A stretch of DNA of 64,000 bases from Bacteroidota bacterium (GTDB taxonomy: Bacteria > Bacteroidota > Bacteroidia > Bacteroidales > Paludibacteraceae). A model generated the notes under the pieces. The model ran no database searches. It saw only the letters and a program-made list of their open reading frames with translations, and was not told the DNA's origin. A program made the translations under genes and the position numbers. Location of the stretch: assembly GCA_023459355.1 (NCBI GenBank), contig JAEWUM010000053.1, positions 4,918 to 68,917 on the forward strand. The letters are read 5' to 3'. Positions 25,522 through 32,848 of this stretch are shown here, one piece after another (the stretch's first letter is position 1; the number at the start of each line of letters is the position of its first letter).

Positions 25522-26577
25522 ATGTTCAGATTGAATCATATATATAGAAATATCATTTTACTGATATCGGGTGTTGTGTTAAGTTCCTGTTCAGGGATGC
25601 TATACACAACCATTGATGTTTTAAGACCGGCTAAAGTGTCTTTCCCGGTTGATGTGAATAATTTGCTGATTGTAAATAATGCTGCATCACAACCTCAAAG
25701 CTACGGACATAAAACGGTGTTGTTTAATGAAAATCAAAAGAGTGTAACTGTTGATGCGGATAGCCTGCCTGTTTTTGCTTTGGCGTCTTTTGCTGAATCT
25801 GTGTTGGAAAAGGAATTTTTTAATTCTGTCAATCTTGAACATCAATCCATTAATAATAAAGAAGATTTCTTCTCTGTGTCTTTGCCGGAAGCTAAACAGT
25901 TAAAGGAGCTGTCGGAAAAATACGGTGCCAATGGAATCATTACGCTGAATAGAGTGTTGGTCCATGATCAGCTTGGTGAAACTTACGATGAGGAGAATGC
26001 CACTTTTATTGCTTACCTCGAGGCACGTTATGAATATAACTGGAGTATACACTTTCCGATAAAAAATCATATTTTTTCTTTAGTAACCAAAGACACTGTG
26101 TATTGGGAGTCCGAGTCGTATTCACGGCAGCGTGCGATGAACGGGTTACCGGACAGAAGGAACGCTTTGATAGATGGAGCTTTGATTACGGGGAAAAGAG
26201 CTGTAAATCAGTTTATACCGTTTTGGGAACAAGCAGATCGCTATTTGTTTGATATGTCTGATAAGGTTTTTAAATCAGGCTTGGATTCAGTATATGTGAA
26301 GAATTGGGACGGAGCTGTTCAGGTATGGACAGGATTGATGAAATCGGTAAAAAATCAAACTAAAAAAAGTAAAATTGCACACAACCTATCAGTGTTGTAT
26401 GAAATAAAGGGGGATATCAAACAAGCTTACGATTATTCAAACAAGGCATTGGAAACTTTCCTCAATGCAACTATAATTGATTACAGTCAAATGATGTTTG
26501 TTGTGGAGCAAAACGGAGTTTTGAAAGCCAGATTAGAGGAACTTGAATTACTTGATAAACAATTAGGCGAAAAATAA
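25522..26577 (+). CDS. DUF6340-like lipoprotein
   Basis: This 351-residue protein has a lipoprotein signal ending VVLSSC at about residue 23. The body matches the general layout of the Bacteroidales DUF6340 lipoproteins: an N-terminal domain for unknown ligand binding, and a helical C-terminal part with TPR-like repeats (residues 255-320: 'NWDGAVQVWTGLM...KIAHNLSVLYEIKGDIKQAYDYSNKAL'). It probably faces the periplasm at the outer membrane. No biochemical function is known. The DUF name is from memory of family features and should be checked. Confidence 0.65.
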   Translation: MFRLNHIYRNIILLISGVVLSSCSGMLYTTIDVLRPAKVSFPVDVNNLLIVNNAASQPQSYGHKTVLFNENQKSVTVDADSLPVFALASFAESVLEKEFFNSVNLEHQSINNKEDFFSVSLPEAKQLKELSEKYGANGIITLNRVLVHDQLGETYDEENATFIAYLEARYEYNWSIHFPIKNHIFSLVTKDTVYWESESYSRQRAMNGLPDRRNALIDGALITGKRAVNQFIPFWEQADRYLFDMSDKVFKSGLDSVYVKNWDGAVQVWTGLMKSVKNQTKKSKIAHNLSVLYEIKGDIKQAYDYSNKALETFLNATIIDYSQMMFVVEQNGVLKARLEELELLDKQLGEK

Positions 26578-26609
26578 AAAAACGATTACTAAATATTAAA
26601 AATCAACCT

Positions 26610-28139
26610 ATGAGTGAAATCATACTAAGCCAATCGGATCGTATTTTATTAAAGAAAAAGGAAATCTCAGTTTCACAGGTGAAAGCGCAAATCGATGCTT
26701 TTATCAAAGGTTTCCCATTTCTTACTATTATTAGGTCTGCTGGACCTGATAGTGGTTTAATACAGGTCACGAACGAAGAATTGTCTGAGTATCTGATAAA
26801 ATGGGATAGTTATCTGGAGAAAAAGAAAACGATTTTGAAGTTTGTCCCTGCATCCGGAGCAGCCAGCAGAATGTTCAAAGACTTGTTCGGTTTTTTGGAC
26901 GGATCGTTTGATGTGCCGGAAAATGAGCCGGTGAAGCAGTTTTTTGCAGCAATCAATCATTTTGCTTTTTACGATTTGCTGAATGAATGCTGCCTGAAAA
27001 ATGAAGGTAAAGATATTCCGGCTTTAATGCAGGACGGTCAGTTTAAGAAGATAACCGACAATCTGCTGAACAGGAAAGGGCTAAACTATGGCGCTTTGCC
27101 TAAGGGGCTGTTGCTGTTTCATACCTACGACCAGAGTAAACGCACTCCATTGATGGAGCATTTAGCTGAAGGTGCTTTGTACACAATGAATAAACAAGGT
27201 GTTGTGAATATTCATTTTACGGTATCGGCAGAGCATCGCCAACTTTTTGAAAAGCATCTGAATGAGGTGGTGAGTGAATTTGAAGCCATGTATCAGGCTC
27301 AATTTGTGGTTGCTTTTTCTGAGCAAAAGCCATCTACCGATACGATTGCTGTTGATGAAAATAATCAACCTTTCAGGGATAATGGTGAATTGGTATTTCG
27401 TCCGGGTGGACATGGCGCGTTAATTGAAAATCTGAACGATTTAAATGCGGATATTATTTTCATCAAGAATATTGATAATGTGGTGCCGGATGCACTGAAA
27501 AATCCAACTATCATTTATAAAAAAATGTTGGCCGGCTTGCTGGTTAAATTACAGGAACAAACTTTCAAATACCTGCGTATGATGGATAAGGGTTTGTTGA
27601 AAGATGAAAAACTATGGGAAATTGCGGGATTTTCTGAGGGTAGCCTTAATAACATACATCCGGGCATTGGTGATCTGGCCGGAAGGGAACTACAGGATTA
27701 TCTGTATGGAAAGCTAAACAGACCGATCCGTGTTTGCGGCATGGTGAAGAATACAGGTGAACCGGGTGGGGGACCTTTCCTGACAGTTAATCAGGATGGC
27801 ACTATCTCAACCCAAATTCTGGAAAGTTCACAGATTAATCTGACAGATCCGGTTGAAAAGGAAAAAATGATGCAATCCACACATTTCAATCCGGTTGATT
27901 TGGTATGTGGTGTGAAAGATTATAAAGGGAAAAAGTTTGATTTATTACAACATGTGGATAAAAATACAGGTTTTATCTCGCTGAAATCTAAAAATGGAAA
28001 AGCGTTAAAGGCTTTGGAGTTGCCGGGATTGTGGAACGGAGCTATGTCCGATTGGAATACAGTGTTTGTGGAGGTTCCGGTTGCTACCTTTAATCCGGTA
28101 AAAACTGTGAATGATCTGTTGCGGGTTGAACATCAATAA
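26610..28139 (+). CDS. DUF4301 family protein (nucleotidyltransferase-like)
   Basis: This 509-residue cytoplasmic protein is common in Bacteroidetes. 'KFVPASGAASRMFKDL' (about residues 76-91) resembles the P-A-x-G-x-x-x-R-M nucleotide loop of sugar-nucleotide pyrophosphorylases. 'RPGGHGALIENLNDLNADIIFIKNIDNV' resembles the GHG...(I/V)-x-N-I-D-N sugar-binding block of UDP-sugar pyrophosphorylases. The family has no assigned reaction. The similarity is an inference from motifs. It follows the lipoprotein gene by 32 bases. Confidence 0.75.
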   Translation: MSEIILSQSDRILLKKKEISVSQVKAQIDAFIKGFPFLTIIRSAGPDSGLIQVTNEELSEYLIKWDSYLEKKKTILKFVPASGAASRMFKDLFGFLDGSFDVPENEPVKQFFAAINHFAFYDLLNECCLKNEGKDIPALMQDGQFKKITDNLLNRKGLNYGALPKGLLLFHTYDQSKRTPLMEHLAEGALYTMNKQGVVNIHFTVSAEHRQLFEKHLNEVVSEFEAMYQAQFVVAFSEQKPSTDTIAVDENNQPFRDNGELVFRPGGHGALIENLNDLNADIIFIKNIDNVVPDALKNPTIIYKKMLAGLLVKLQEQTFKYLRMMDKGLLKDEKLWEIAGFSEGSLNNIHPGIGDLAGRELQDYLYGKLNRPIRVCGMVKNTGEPGGGPFLTVNQDGTISTQILESSQINLTDPVEKEKMMQSTHFNPVDLVCGVKDYKGKKFDLLQHVDKNTGFISLKSKNGKALKALELPGLWNGAMSDWNTVFVEVPVATFNPVKTVNDLLRVEHQ

Positions 28140-28168
28140 ATTGTACCGGGCGTAATGGGGAAAGAAAA

Positions 28169-28189
28169 GGGGCGTAATCATTACGCCCC
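28169..28189. terminator. Bidirectional hairpin between DUF4301 and yebC
   Basis: GGGGCGTAA (28169-28177) pairs exactly with TTACGCCCC (28181-28189), a 9-bp stem with a 3-base loop between two convergent genes. The upstream strand has an AAAGAAAA run rather than T residues, so on its own it favours ending the reverse-strand transcript. Confidence 0.65.
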
Positions 28190-28194
28190 CTATG

Positions 28195-28908
28195 TTAATC
28201 TATCATGTTGTGAAAAACATTCTGCACATCTTCGTCGTCTTCAATCTTGTCGAGCAACTTTTGTACCTGCGCTTTTTGTTCTTCATTTAATTCTTTCATG
28301 TCGTTGGGTATTCGTTCAAACTCTGCCGAATGAATTTCAAAACCATTTTCTTCAAGATACTTCTGAATAGAAGAATAGGATTGGAACTCACCATAGAGTA
28401 TAATGTTTCCCTCGTCTTCCCCCAATTCATCCACACCATAATCAATTAGTTCGAACTCCAGATCATCCAGAGATACTCCTTCTTTGGGTGTGATTTTAAA
28501 CACACACTTATGATCGAAGAGGAATTGTAAAGAACCCGTTGTGCCCAATGAGCCGCCATACCGGTTGAAATAACTGCGAATGTTAGCAACGGTGCGTGTA
28601 GGATTGTCGGTTGCCGTTTCTACTACGATAGCAATGCCATTTGGCCCGTAGCCCTCATAAACCATCTCTTTGTAATCTGCTTCGTCTTTTGACGTCGCTT
28701 TCTTGATGGCTCTTTCCACATTTTCTTTGGGCATGTTTTCTTTCTTCGACTGCTGAATCAACACGCGCAAACGGGGATTGGTTTCCGGGTCGGAACCGCC
28801 TTCCTTAACTGCAATGGTAATTTGTTTACCGAGTTTGGTAAATACACGGGCCATATTGCCCCAACGTTTCAGTTTGGTTGCTTTTCTATATTCAAACGCT
28901 CTTCCCAT
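28195..28908 (-). CDS. YebC/PmpR-family protein
   Basis: This 237-residue protein begins MGRAFEYRKATKLKRWGNMARVFTKLG, the YebC start, and includes 'GGSDPETNPRLRVLIQQSKKENMPKENVERAIKKA'. The conserved 'YEGYGPNGIAIVVE' segment and acidic C-terminal part are present. YebC proteins were described as transcription regulators and more recently as helpers of translation through proline stretches. It is the last gene of the rightmost reverse-strand block, after the L20 terminator. Confidence 0.93.
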   Translation of the reverse strand: MGRAFEYRKATKLKRWGNMARVFTKLGKQITIAVKEGGSDPETNPRLRVLIQQSKKENMPKENVERAIKKATSKDEADYKEMVYEGYGPNGIAIVVETATDNPTRTVANIRSYFNRYGGSLGTTGSLQFLFDHKCVFKITPKEGVSLDDLEFELIDYGVDELGEDEGNIILYGEFQSYSSIQKYLEENGFEIHSAEFERIPNDMKELNEEQKAQVQKLLDKIEDDEDVQNVFHNMID

Positions 28909-28922
28909 AGATTTATATGATT

Positions 28923-28955
28923 AAAAAAAGGGGTTGATAATTCAACACCCTTTTT
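28923..28955 (-). terminator. Terminator of the infC-rpmI-rplT operon
   Basis: Reverse strand: AAAAAGGGTGTTGA and TCAACCCCTTTTTT form a stem with one mismatch and end in T residues. It lies just after the rplT stop. Confidence 0.75.
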
Positions 28956-28975
28956 AGTTATGTAATCTGAAACGA

Positions 28976-29326
28976 CTAAGCGTTTTTAGCTTTCTGTACA
29001 ATTGCACTAAATGCTTCCGGGTGATTCATGGCTAAGTCAGCCAATACTTTTCGGTTCATTTCAATGCCTGATTTGTGCAAAGCACCCATCAATCTTGAAT
29101 AAGAATAACCTTCCAGACGGGCGGCAGCGTTGATACGCTGAATCCATAAGGCGCGGAAGTTACGTTTTTTGTTTTTGCGGTCACGGTAAGCATACTGCAA
29201 ACCTTTTTCCCATGTGTTTTTGGCTACTGTCCATACATTGCGGCGACCACCGAAATAGCCTCTTGTAAGGCTTAAAATTCTTTTTCTTCTTTTACGTGAA
29301 GCAACGTGGTTTACTGATCTTGGCAT
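28976..29326 (-). CDS. rplT: 50S ribosomal protein L20
   Basis: This 116-residue basic protein starts MPRSVNHVASRKRRKRILSLTRGYFGGRRN and ends with 'LMGALHKSGIEMNRKVLADLA', both L20 hallmarks. It is essential for early 50S assembly. It is the third gene of the infC-rpmI-rplT operon. Length is normal. Confidence 0.97.
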   Translation of the reverse strand: MPRSVNHVASRKRRKRILSLTRGYFGGRRNVWTVAKNTWEKGLQYAYRDRKNKKRNFRALWIQRINAAARLEGYSYSRLMGALHKSGIEMNRKVLADLAMNHPEAFSAIVQKAKNA

Positions 29327-29427
29327 AATTAAAAATGATTTGTGAATGTCAGCGTTCCATTTGAGGAATCTTTGAGCTGTGCATCCTGATTTTTAAATTG
29401 GATAATGTTTAAAAGCTTTTTGAAAAA

Positions 29428-29622
29428 TTAAATACAAAGCATGTGTTTCACGTTTTTCTCGTCGCAGTTTGCTACCAAACCGGTTTGAGTCAGATTACGT
29501 TTTTGCTTTGTGGTTTTTTTAGTCAAAATGTGACTTTTAAAAGCATGTTTCCTTTTAATTTTCCCTGATCCGGTAAGGGCGAACCTCTTTTTGGCACCGG
29601 AATTAGTTTTCATTTTTGGCAT
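29428..29622 (-). CDS. rpmI: 50S ribosomal protein L35
   Basis: This 64-residue protein starts MPKMKTNSGAKKRFALTGSGKIKRKHAFKSH, matching L35 in length and sequence pattern. It sits between infC and rplT in the usual order. Confidence 0.96.
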   Translation of the reverse strand: MPKMKTNSGAKKRFALTGSGKIKRKHAFKSHILTKKTTKQKRNLTQTGLVANCDEKNVKHMLCI

Positions 29623-29650
29623 TTGTAATAATATTTAGTTGTTTGAAAAA

Positions 29651-30211
29651 TTATACTTTTCCTTTTTTTGGCGCAATGGTGATGATCATGCGCTTTCCTT
29701 CCAGTTGAGGTATTTGTTCCGGTTTCCCAAGGTCATCCAATTCCTGAGCAAAACGTGCCAGTAATATTTCTCCCTGATCCTTGAATAAGATAGAACGTCC
29801 TTTGAAGAACACATAGGCTTTTACCTTGTTGCCTTCTTTCAGGAATTCCCTCGCATGCTTAAGTTTAAAATTAAAATCGTGATCATCTGTTTGGGGGCCG
29901 AAACGAATTTCTTTTATCACAATCTTGGCTGAGTTGGCTTTCTTTTCCTTCTCACGCTTTTTTTGCTGGTAAAGAAACTTCGAATAATCGATAATCTTAC
30001 AAACAGGAGGTGCTGCATTTGGTGAAATTTCTACCAAATCCAACTCCAGGTTGTCTGCAATTTTCATGGCTTCATCAAACGAGTATATACCCGTTTCTAC
30101 ATTATCACCGACCAGTCTGACCTGACTTACACCCTTTATGTGTTCGTTGATACGATTGGGCATTTCTTTGACTGGTGCCTTCCTTTGTCTGAGAATCAAT
30201 TGTTTAGCTAT
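29651..30211 (-). CDS. infC: Translation initiation factor IF-3 (probable AUA start)
   Basis: IF-3 of about 186 residues has the N-domain ('RINEHIKGVSQVRLVGDN...GIYSFDEAMKIADNLELDLVEISPNAAPPVCKIIDYSKF') and the basic C-domain ending 'KRMIITIAPKKGKV'. No ATG lies near the expected start. Reading back in frame, ATA at 30211 is placed 9 bases after a perfect GGAGG (reverse complement of 30221-30225), while TTG at 30199 is 21 bases away. infC of other bacteria uses rare starts (AUU, AUC) for self-regulation, which fits AUA here. Confidence 0.93.
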   Translation of the reverse strand: MAKQLILRQRKAPVKEMPNRINEHIKGVSQVRLVGDNVETGIYSFDEAMKIADNLELDLVEISPNAAPPVCKIIDYSKFLYQQKKREKEKKANSAKIVIKEIRFGPQTDDHDFNFKLKHAREFLKEGNKVKAYVFFKGRSILFKDQGEILLARFAQELDDLGKPEQIPQLEGKRMIITIAPKKGKV

Positions 30212-30273
30212 TGCTTGTTTCCTCCCTAAATTAAATGATGAATACTAAATTTTATTTTAGACTTTTGAGCGCG

Positions 30274-30281
30274 CAAATATA
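30274..30281 (-). promoter_or_regulatory. -7 element for the infC operon
   Basis: TATATTTG on the reverse strand matches TAnnTTTG; it lies 63 bases before the proposed infC start. The -33 element is not clear. Confidence 0.5.
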
Positions 30282-30378
30282 CGAAAATTATTTTGAAATA
30301 TCATTGATTCACAGTAAAAAATAAGCATTAAACCTTTATTCTGTTTATAAATGGTTTTATGCTGTCAATCATTTTTAG

Positions 30379-30386
30379 TAAGTTTG
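30379..30386 (+). promoter_or_regulatory. -7 element for the Xaa-Pro aminopeptidase gene
   Basis: TAAGTTTG matches TAnnTTTG and is 17 bases before the start codon, giving a very short leader. Confidence 0.5.
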
Positions 30387-30403
30387 CAGAAAAATAATTC
30401 TAT

Positions 30404-32197
30404 ATGCATATCATCAGCAACAGATTAAAAAAACTACGGGCAGCCATGCAAAAGCAGGGAATTGCTGCTTATATTGTGCCGGGAACGGACCCGCATGCTG
30501 GAGAGTATTTTGCGGATTACTGGAAAGAGAGAGACTGGATCAGTGGATTTGACGGATCGGCAGGAACAGCAGTAATTACATTGGATAAAGCTGGTGTTTG
30601 GGTCGATTCGCGTTATTATATTCAGGCTGATGTACAATTAAAGGATACAGGTTTTGTCGCTATGAAAATGGGATTGTCGGAGACTCCTGATATGTTGACC
30701 TGGATAGTTGCAGAATTGAAATCCGGTGATAAGGTTGGTGTCAATCCGCTGTTGTTTTCGGTGAACGCATTCCAGTCTATGCGTAATCAATTTTCTTTTA
30801 AAGGAATTGAATTGGTGCAGGCAGATTTGATAAAACCCATTTGGGAAGATAGACCGGCTTTACCGGAACAAAAGATTTTTGTGTATGATGTGGCTTTTGC
30901 AGGACAATCATGTACGGAAAAAATGTCTGTACTCCGGCAGAAAATTAAAGAAGCCCACGCTGATGTGTTTGTGTTAAATACCCTGGATGATATTGCCTGG
31001 TTATTTAATATAAGGGGAAATGATGTCAGCTACAATCCCGTTGCTACTGCCTATGCGCTGGTTGATGAATCAAAAGCTGTCATTTATATCCCGGCTGAAA
31101 AATTAACGGAAGAGGTTCGTTCATATTTAGCCTCTCAACAAGTGTTAATTAAGGATTATCAGCAAATTTACAATGATCTGGGTGCTGTTTCGAAAGATAA
31201 AAGAATATTGCTGGATGGCAGTAAAATAAATCAGTCTTTGTTTGAAGCTATTACTCCGGCATGTGCTGTAATTAATCACATGTCGCCGGTTACGCTGCTG
31301 AAAAGTATCAAGAACGAAACCGAAATCTCCGGCATGCGCCAGGCTATGATAAAAGATGGGGTAGCGTTGACAAGGTTTTTCAGATGGTTGGAAAATGCTG
31401 TCGGCTCAGGTGAACTTACTGAAATCTCCATTGCAGAAAAATTATATGATTTCCGGGCTGAACAGGCAAATTTCTTTGGCGAAAGTTTTGGTACCATCGC
31501 AGGATATGCCAGTCATGGAGCCATTGTACATTACAAAGCCGATGAACAAAGCAATGCAAAGATACTTCCGGAAGGAATTCTGTTACTTGATTCAGGTGGT
31601 CAGTTTTTCGAAGGGACTACCGATATTACCCGTACCATCACACTTGGTAATCCGACACCACAACAGAAAACAGATTTCACACTGGTGTTGAAAGGGCATA
31701 TTGGCATTGCTACTGCTGTTTTCCCTTTCGGAACAAGAGGTTCGCAATTGGATGTTTTGGCTCGCAAAGCGATGTGGGACAGACACCTGAACTATGGACA
31801 TGGAACCGGTCACGGCGTGGGACATTTTTTGAATGTACACGAAGGTCCCCAAAATATACGCATGGATGAAAATCCGGTAATCCTGCAACCAGGCATGTTT
31901 ATCTCAAATGAACCTGGATTGTACCGTACAAATGAATATGGTATCCGTACTGAAAACCTGATTATGGTTACGCCCGATCAACAATCGGAATTCGGTCAGT
32001 TTCTCAGATTTGAGACTCTGACACTTTTCCCAGTCGATGTGAATTTGATTGACATAGACCTGCTTACGAAAGATGAAATTGACTGGCTAAACGCCTATCA
32101 TCAGGAAGTGTATGATAAAATTGCTCCGTATTTGAATGAGGTGGAAAAGGAGTGGTTGAGAGATAAAACGAAAGAAATACCGACAATATCAATATAA
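30404..32197 (+). CDS. Xaa-Pro aminopeptidase (M24B)
   Basis: This 597-residue protein has two creatinase-like N-terminal domains and the pita-bread catalytic domain. The five metal ligands are D in 'LLDSGGQF', D in 'GTTDITRT', H in 'GHGTGHGVGHFLNVHEGP', E in 'SNEPGLY' and E in 'RTENLIMV'. It removes N-terminal residues that precede proline. The length fits the long eukaryote-like branch common in Bacteroidetes. It stands alone; its 3' side is the 650-base non-coding stretch before the defence island. Confidence 0.94.
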   Translation: MHIISNRLKKLRAAMQKQGIAAYIVPGTDPHAGEYFADYWKERDWISGFDGSAGTAVITLDKAGVWVDSRYYIQADVQLKDTGFVAMKMGLSETPDMLTWIVAELKSGDKVGVNPLLFSVNAFQSMRNQFSFKGIELVQADLIKPIWEDRPALPEQKIFVYDVAFAGQSCTEKMSVLRQKIKEAHADVFVLNTLDDIAWLFNIRGNDVSYNPVATAYALVDESKAVIYIPAEKLTEEVRSYLASQQVLIKDYQQIYNDLGAVSKDKRILLDGSKINQSLFEAITPACAVINHMSPVTLLKSIKNETEISGMRQAMIKDGVALTRFFRWLENAVGSGELTEISIAEKLYDFRAEQANFFGESFGTIAGYASHGAIVHYKADEQSNAKILPEGILLLDSGGQFFEGTTDITRTITLGNPTPQQKTDFTLVLKGHIGIATAVFPFGTRGSQLDVLARKAMWDRHLNYGHGTGHGVGHFLNVHEGPQNIRMDENPVILQPGMFISNEPGLYRTNEYGIRTENLIMVTPDQQSEFGQFLRFETLTLFPVDVNLIDIDLLTKDEIDWLNAYHQEVYDKIAPYLNEVEKEWLRDKTKEIPTISI

Positions 32198-32316
32198 ATT
32201 CGATTCTATTTTGTAATATTTTGATGAATATTGGCTTGATTATTGTTGTAAATTGCTGACAATAATAAAGTTTTGAGATTTTACTTGTTTATTTATACAT
32301 ATTGCATGAATCAAAT

Positions 32317-32347
32317 TTTGTAATGTCAAATTTTGATTTTAACTTTG
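32317..32347 (+). promoter_or_regulatory. Promoter of an apparent non-coding transcript
   Basis: TTTG at 32317-32320, a 19-base spacer and TAACTTTG at 32340-32347 form one of the best Bacteroidetes-type promoters in the window. Transcription would start near 32353 and run through the tandem repeats to the terminator at 32779-32813. A 48-codon frame follows from ATG 32367, but its end lies inside the repeats and no family is recognised. Confidence 0.6.
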
Positions 32348-32462
32348 CTTTCCTTTTATAGGAACAATGCCAAAACGACTTATCCAATGTGCTTTAAACC
32401 AGGTTTTTCATACTGTGATATTACCAACCGGCAGCATGCAATGGAAGTATTTCTCTCCCCCC

Positions 32463-32577
32463 AAAGAGCAACATCGCTCTTCAATAAAGAGCAACGTTGC
32501 TCTACGCCATTGAACTAACTTGCACTACAACAAAGAACGCACTTGCTCTATAACATAGAACGCAATTGCACGATGAG
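32463..32577. repeat. Degenerate 23-base tandem repeat, five units
   Basis: Units start at 32463, 32486, 32509, 32532 and 32555. The pattern is roughly A-A/T-A-GA-G/A-C...T-T/C-GC-T/A-C. Unit 2 holds the perfect palindrome AGAGCAACGTTGCTCT. The 23-base period is not a multiple of three, so it is not protein-coding repetition. Confidence 0.7.
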
Positions 32578-32591
32578 CCAATGCTCCTTTA

Positions 32592-32676
32592 TAAACATCA
32601 ATTAGTTAGGAAATAAACATCAATTAGTCAGGGAGTAAACCTCAATTAGTCAGGGAGTAAACATCAATTTCAAAGG
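32592..32676. repeat. 22-base tandem repeat, three and a half units
   Basis: Units at 32592-32613, 32614-32635 and 32636-32657 follow TAAACATCAATTAGTCAGG plus three bases, with a partial fourth at 32658. It is well conserved (one to four changes per unit) and has no palindrome. Confidence 0.8.
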
Positions 32677-32778
32677 ATTGTTGAATCAATTTGATCCATT
32701 TGTTTTGATGTAATTACAGCTTGACTTAGCTTTTTATCCTTATTATACCATGCAAAAGGTAAAATATGCACGCAAATA

Positions 32779-32813
32779 AAGCCTTACTTCAAAAGAAGTA
32801 GGGCTTTGTTTTT
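32779..32813 (+). terminator. Terminator before the SNF2 gene
   Basis: AAGCCTTACTTC (32779-32790) pairs with GAAGTAGGGCTT (32795-32806) around AAAA, with one G-T pair, and TGTTTTT follows. No coding gene lies upstream within 580 bases, so it probably ends a non-coding transcript. It overlaps the -33 element of the SNF2 promoter. Confidence 0.7.
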
Positions 32814-32833
32814 AGTAAAAGTGTGTATATTTG
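32805..32833 (+). promoter_or_regulatory. Promoter of the defence operon
   Basis: TTTG at 32805-32808, then a 17-base spacer, then TATATTTG at 32826-32833, an exact TAnnTTTG match. The SNF2 ATG is 15 bases downstream, so the leader is short. The terminator stem lies across the upstream element, so a transcript ending here and a new start meet at one spot. Confidence 0.65.
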
Positions 32834-32848
32834 TAGGGTAAAAACAAT

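Larger units (their letters stand above)
32353..32813 (+). ncRNA. Candidate repeat-rich non-coding RNA (promoter to terminator)
   Basis: The stretch between Xaa-Pro aminopeptidase and the SNF2 gene has no convincing gene. It has a strong promoter at its left, a 12-bp stem terminator at its right and two tandem-repeat arrays between, giving a predicted transcript of about 460 nt. Alternatively it is a decayed gene or a former insertion site. No known RNA family is recognised. Confidence 0.35.

Noticed and set aside
28909..28975. Bacteroidales-1 RNA after the L20 gene
   Set aside because: That RNA often lies downstream of L20 genes, but here only a 67-base gap with a terminator is present, too short for it.
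32333..32518. 61-aa frame in the gap before the SNF2 gene
   Set aside because: It starts before the predicted transcription start, runs into the 23-base repeats and has no recognisable domain.
32463..32676. CRISPR array
   Set aside because: The repeats are directly adjacent, without unique spacers, and units vary in sequence. No cas gene is nearby.
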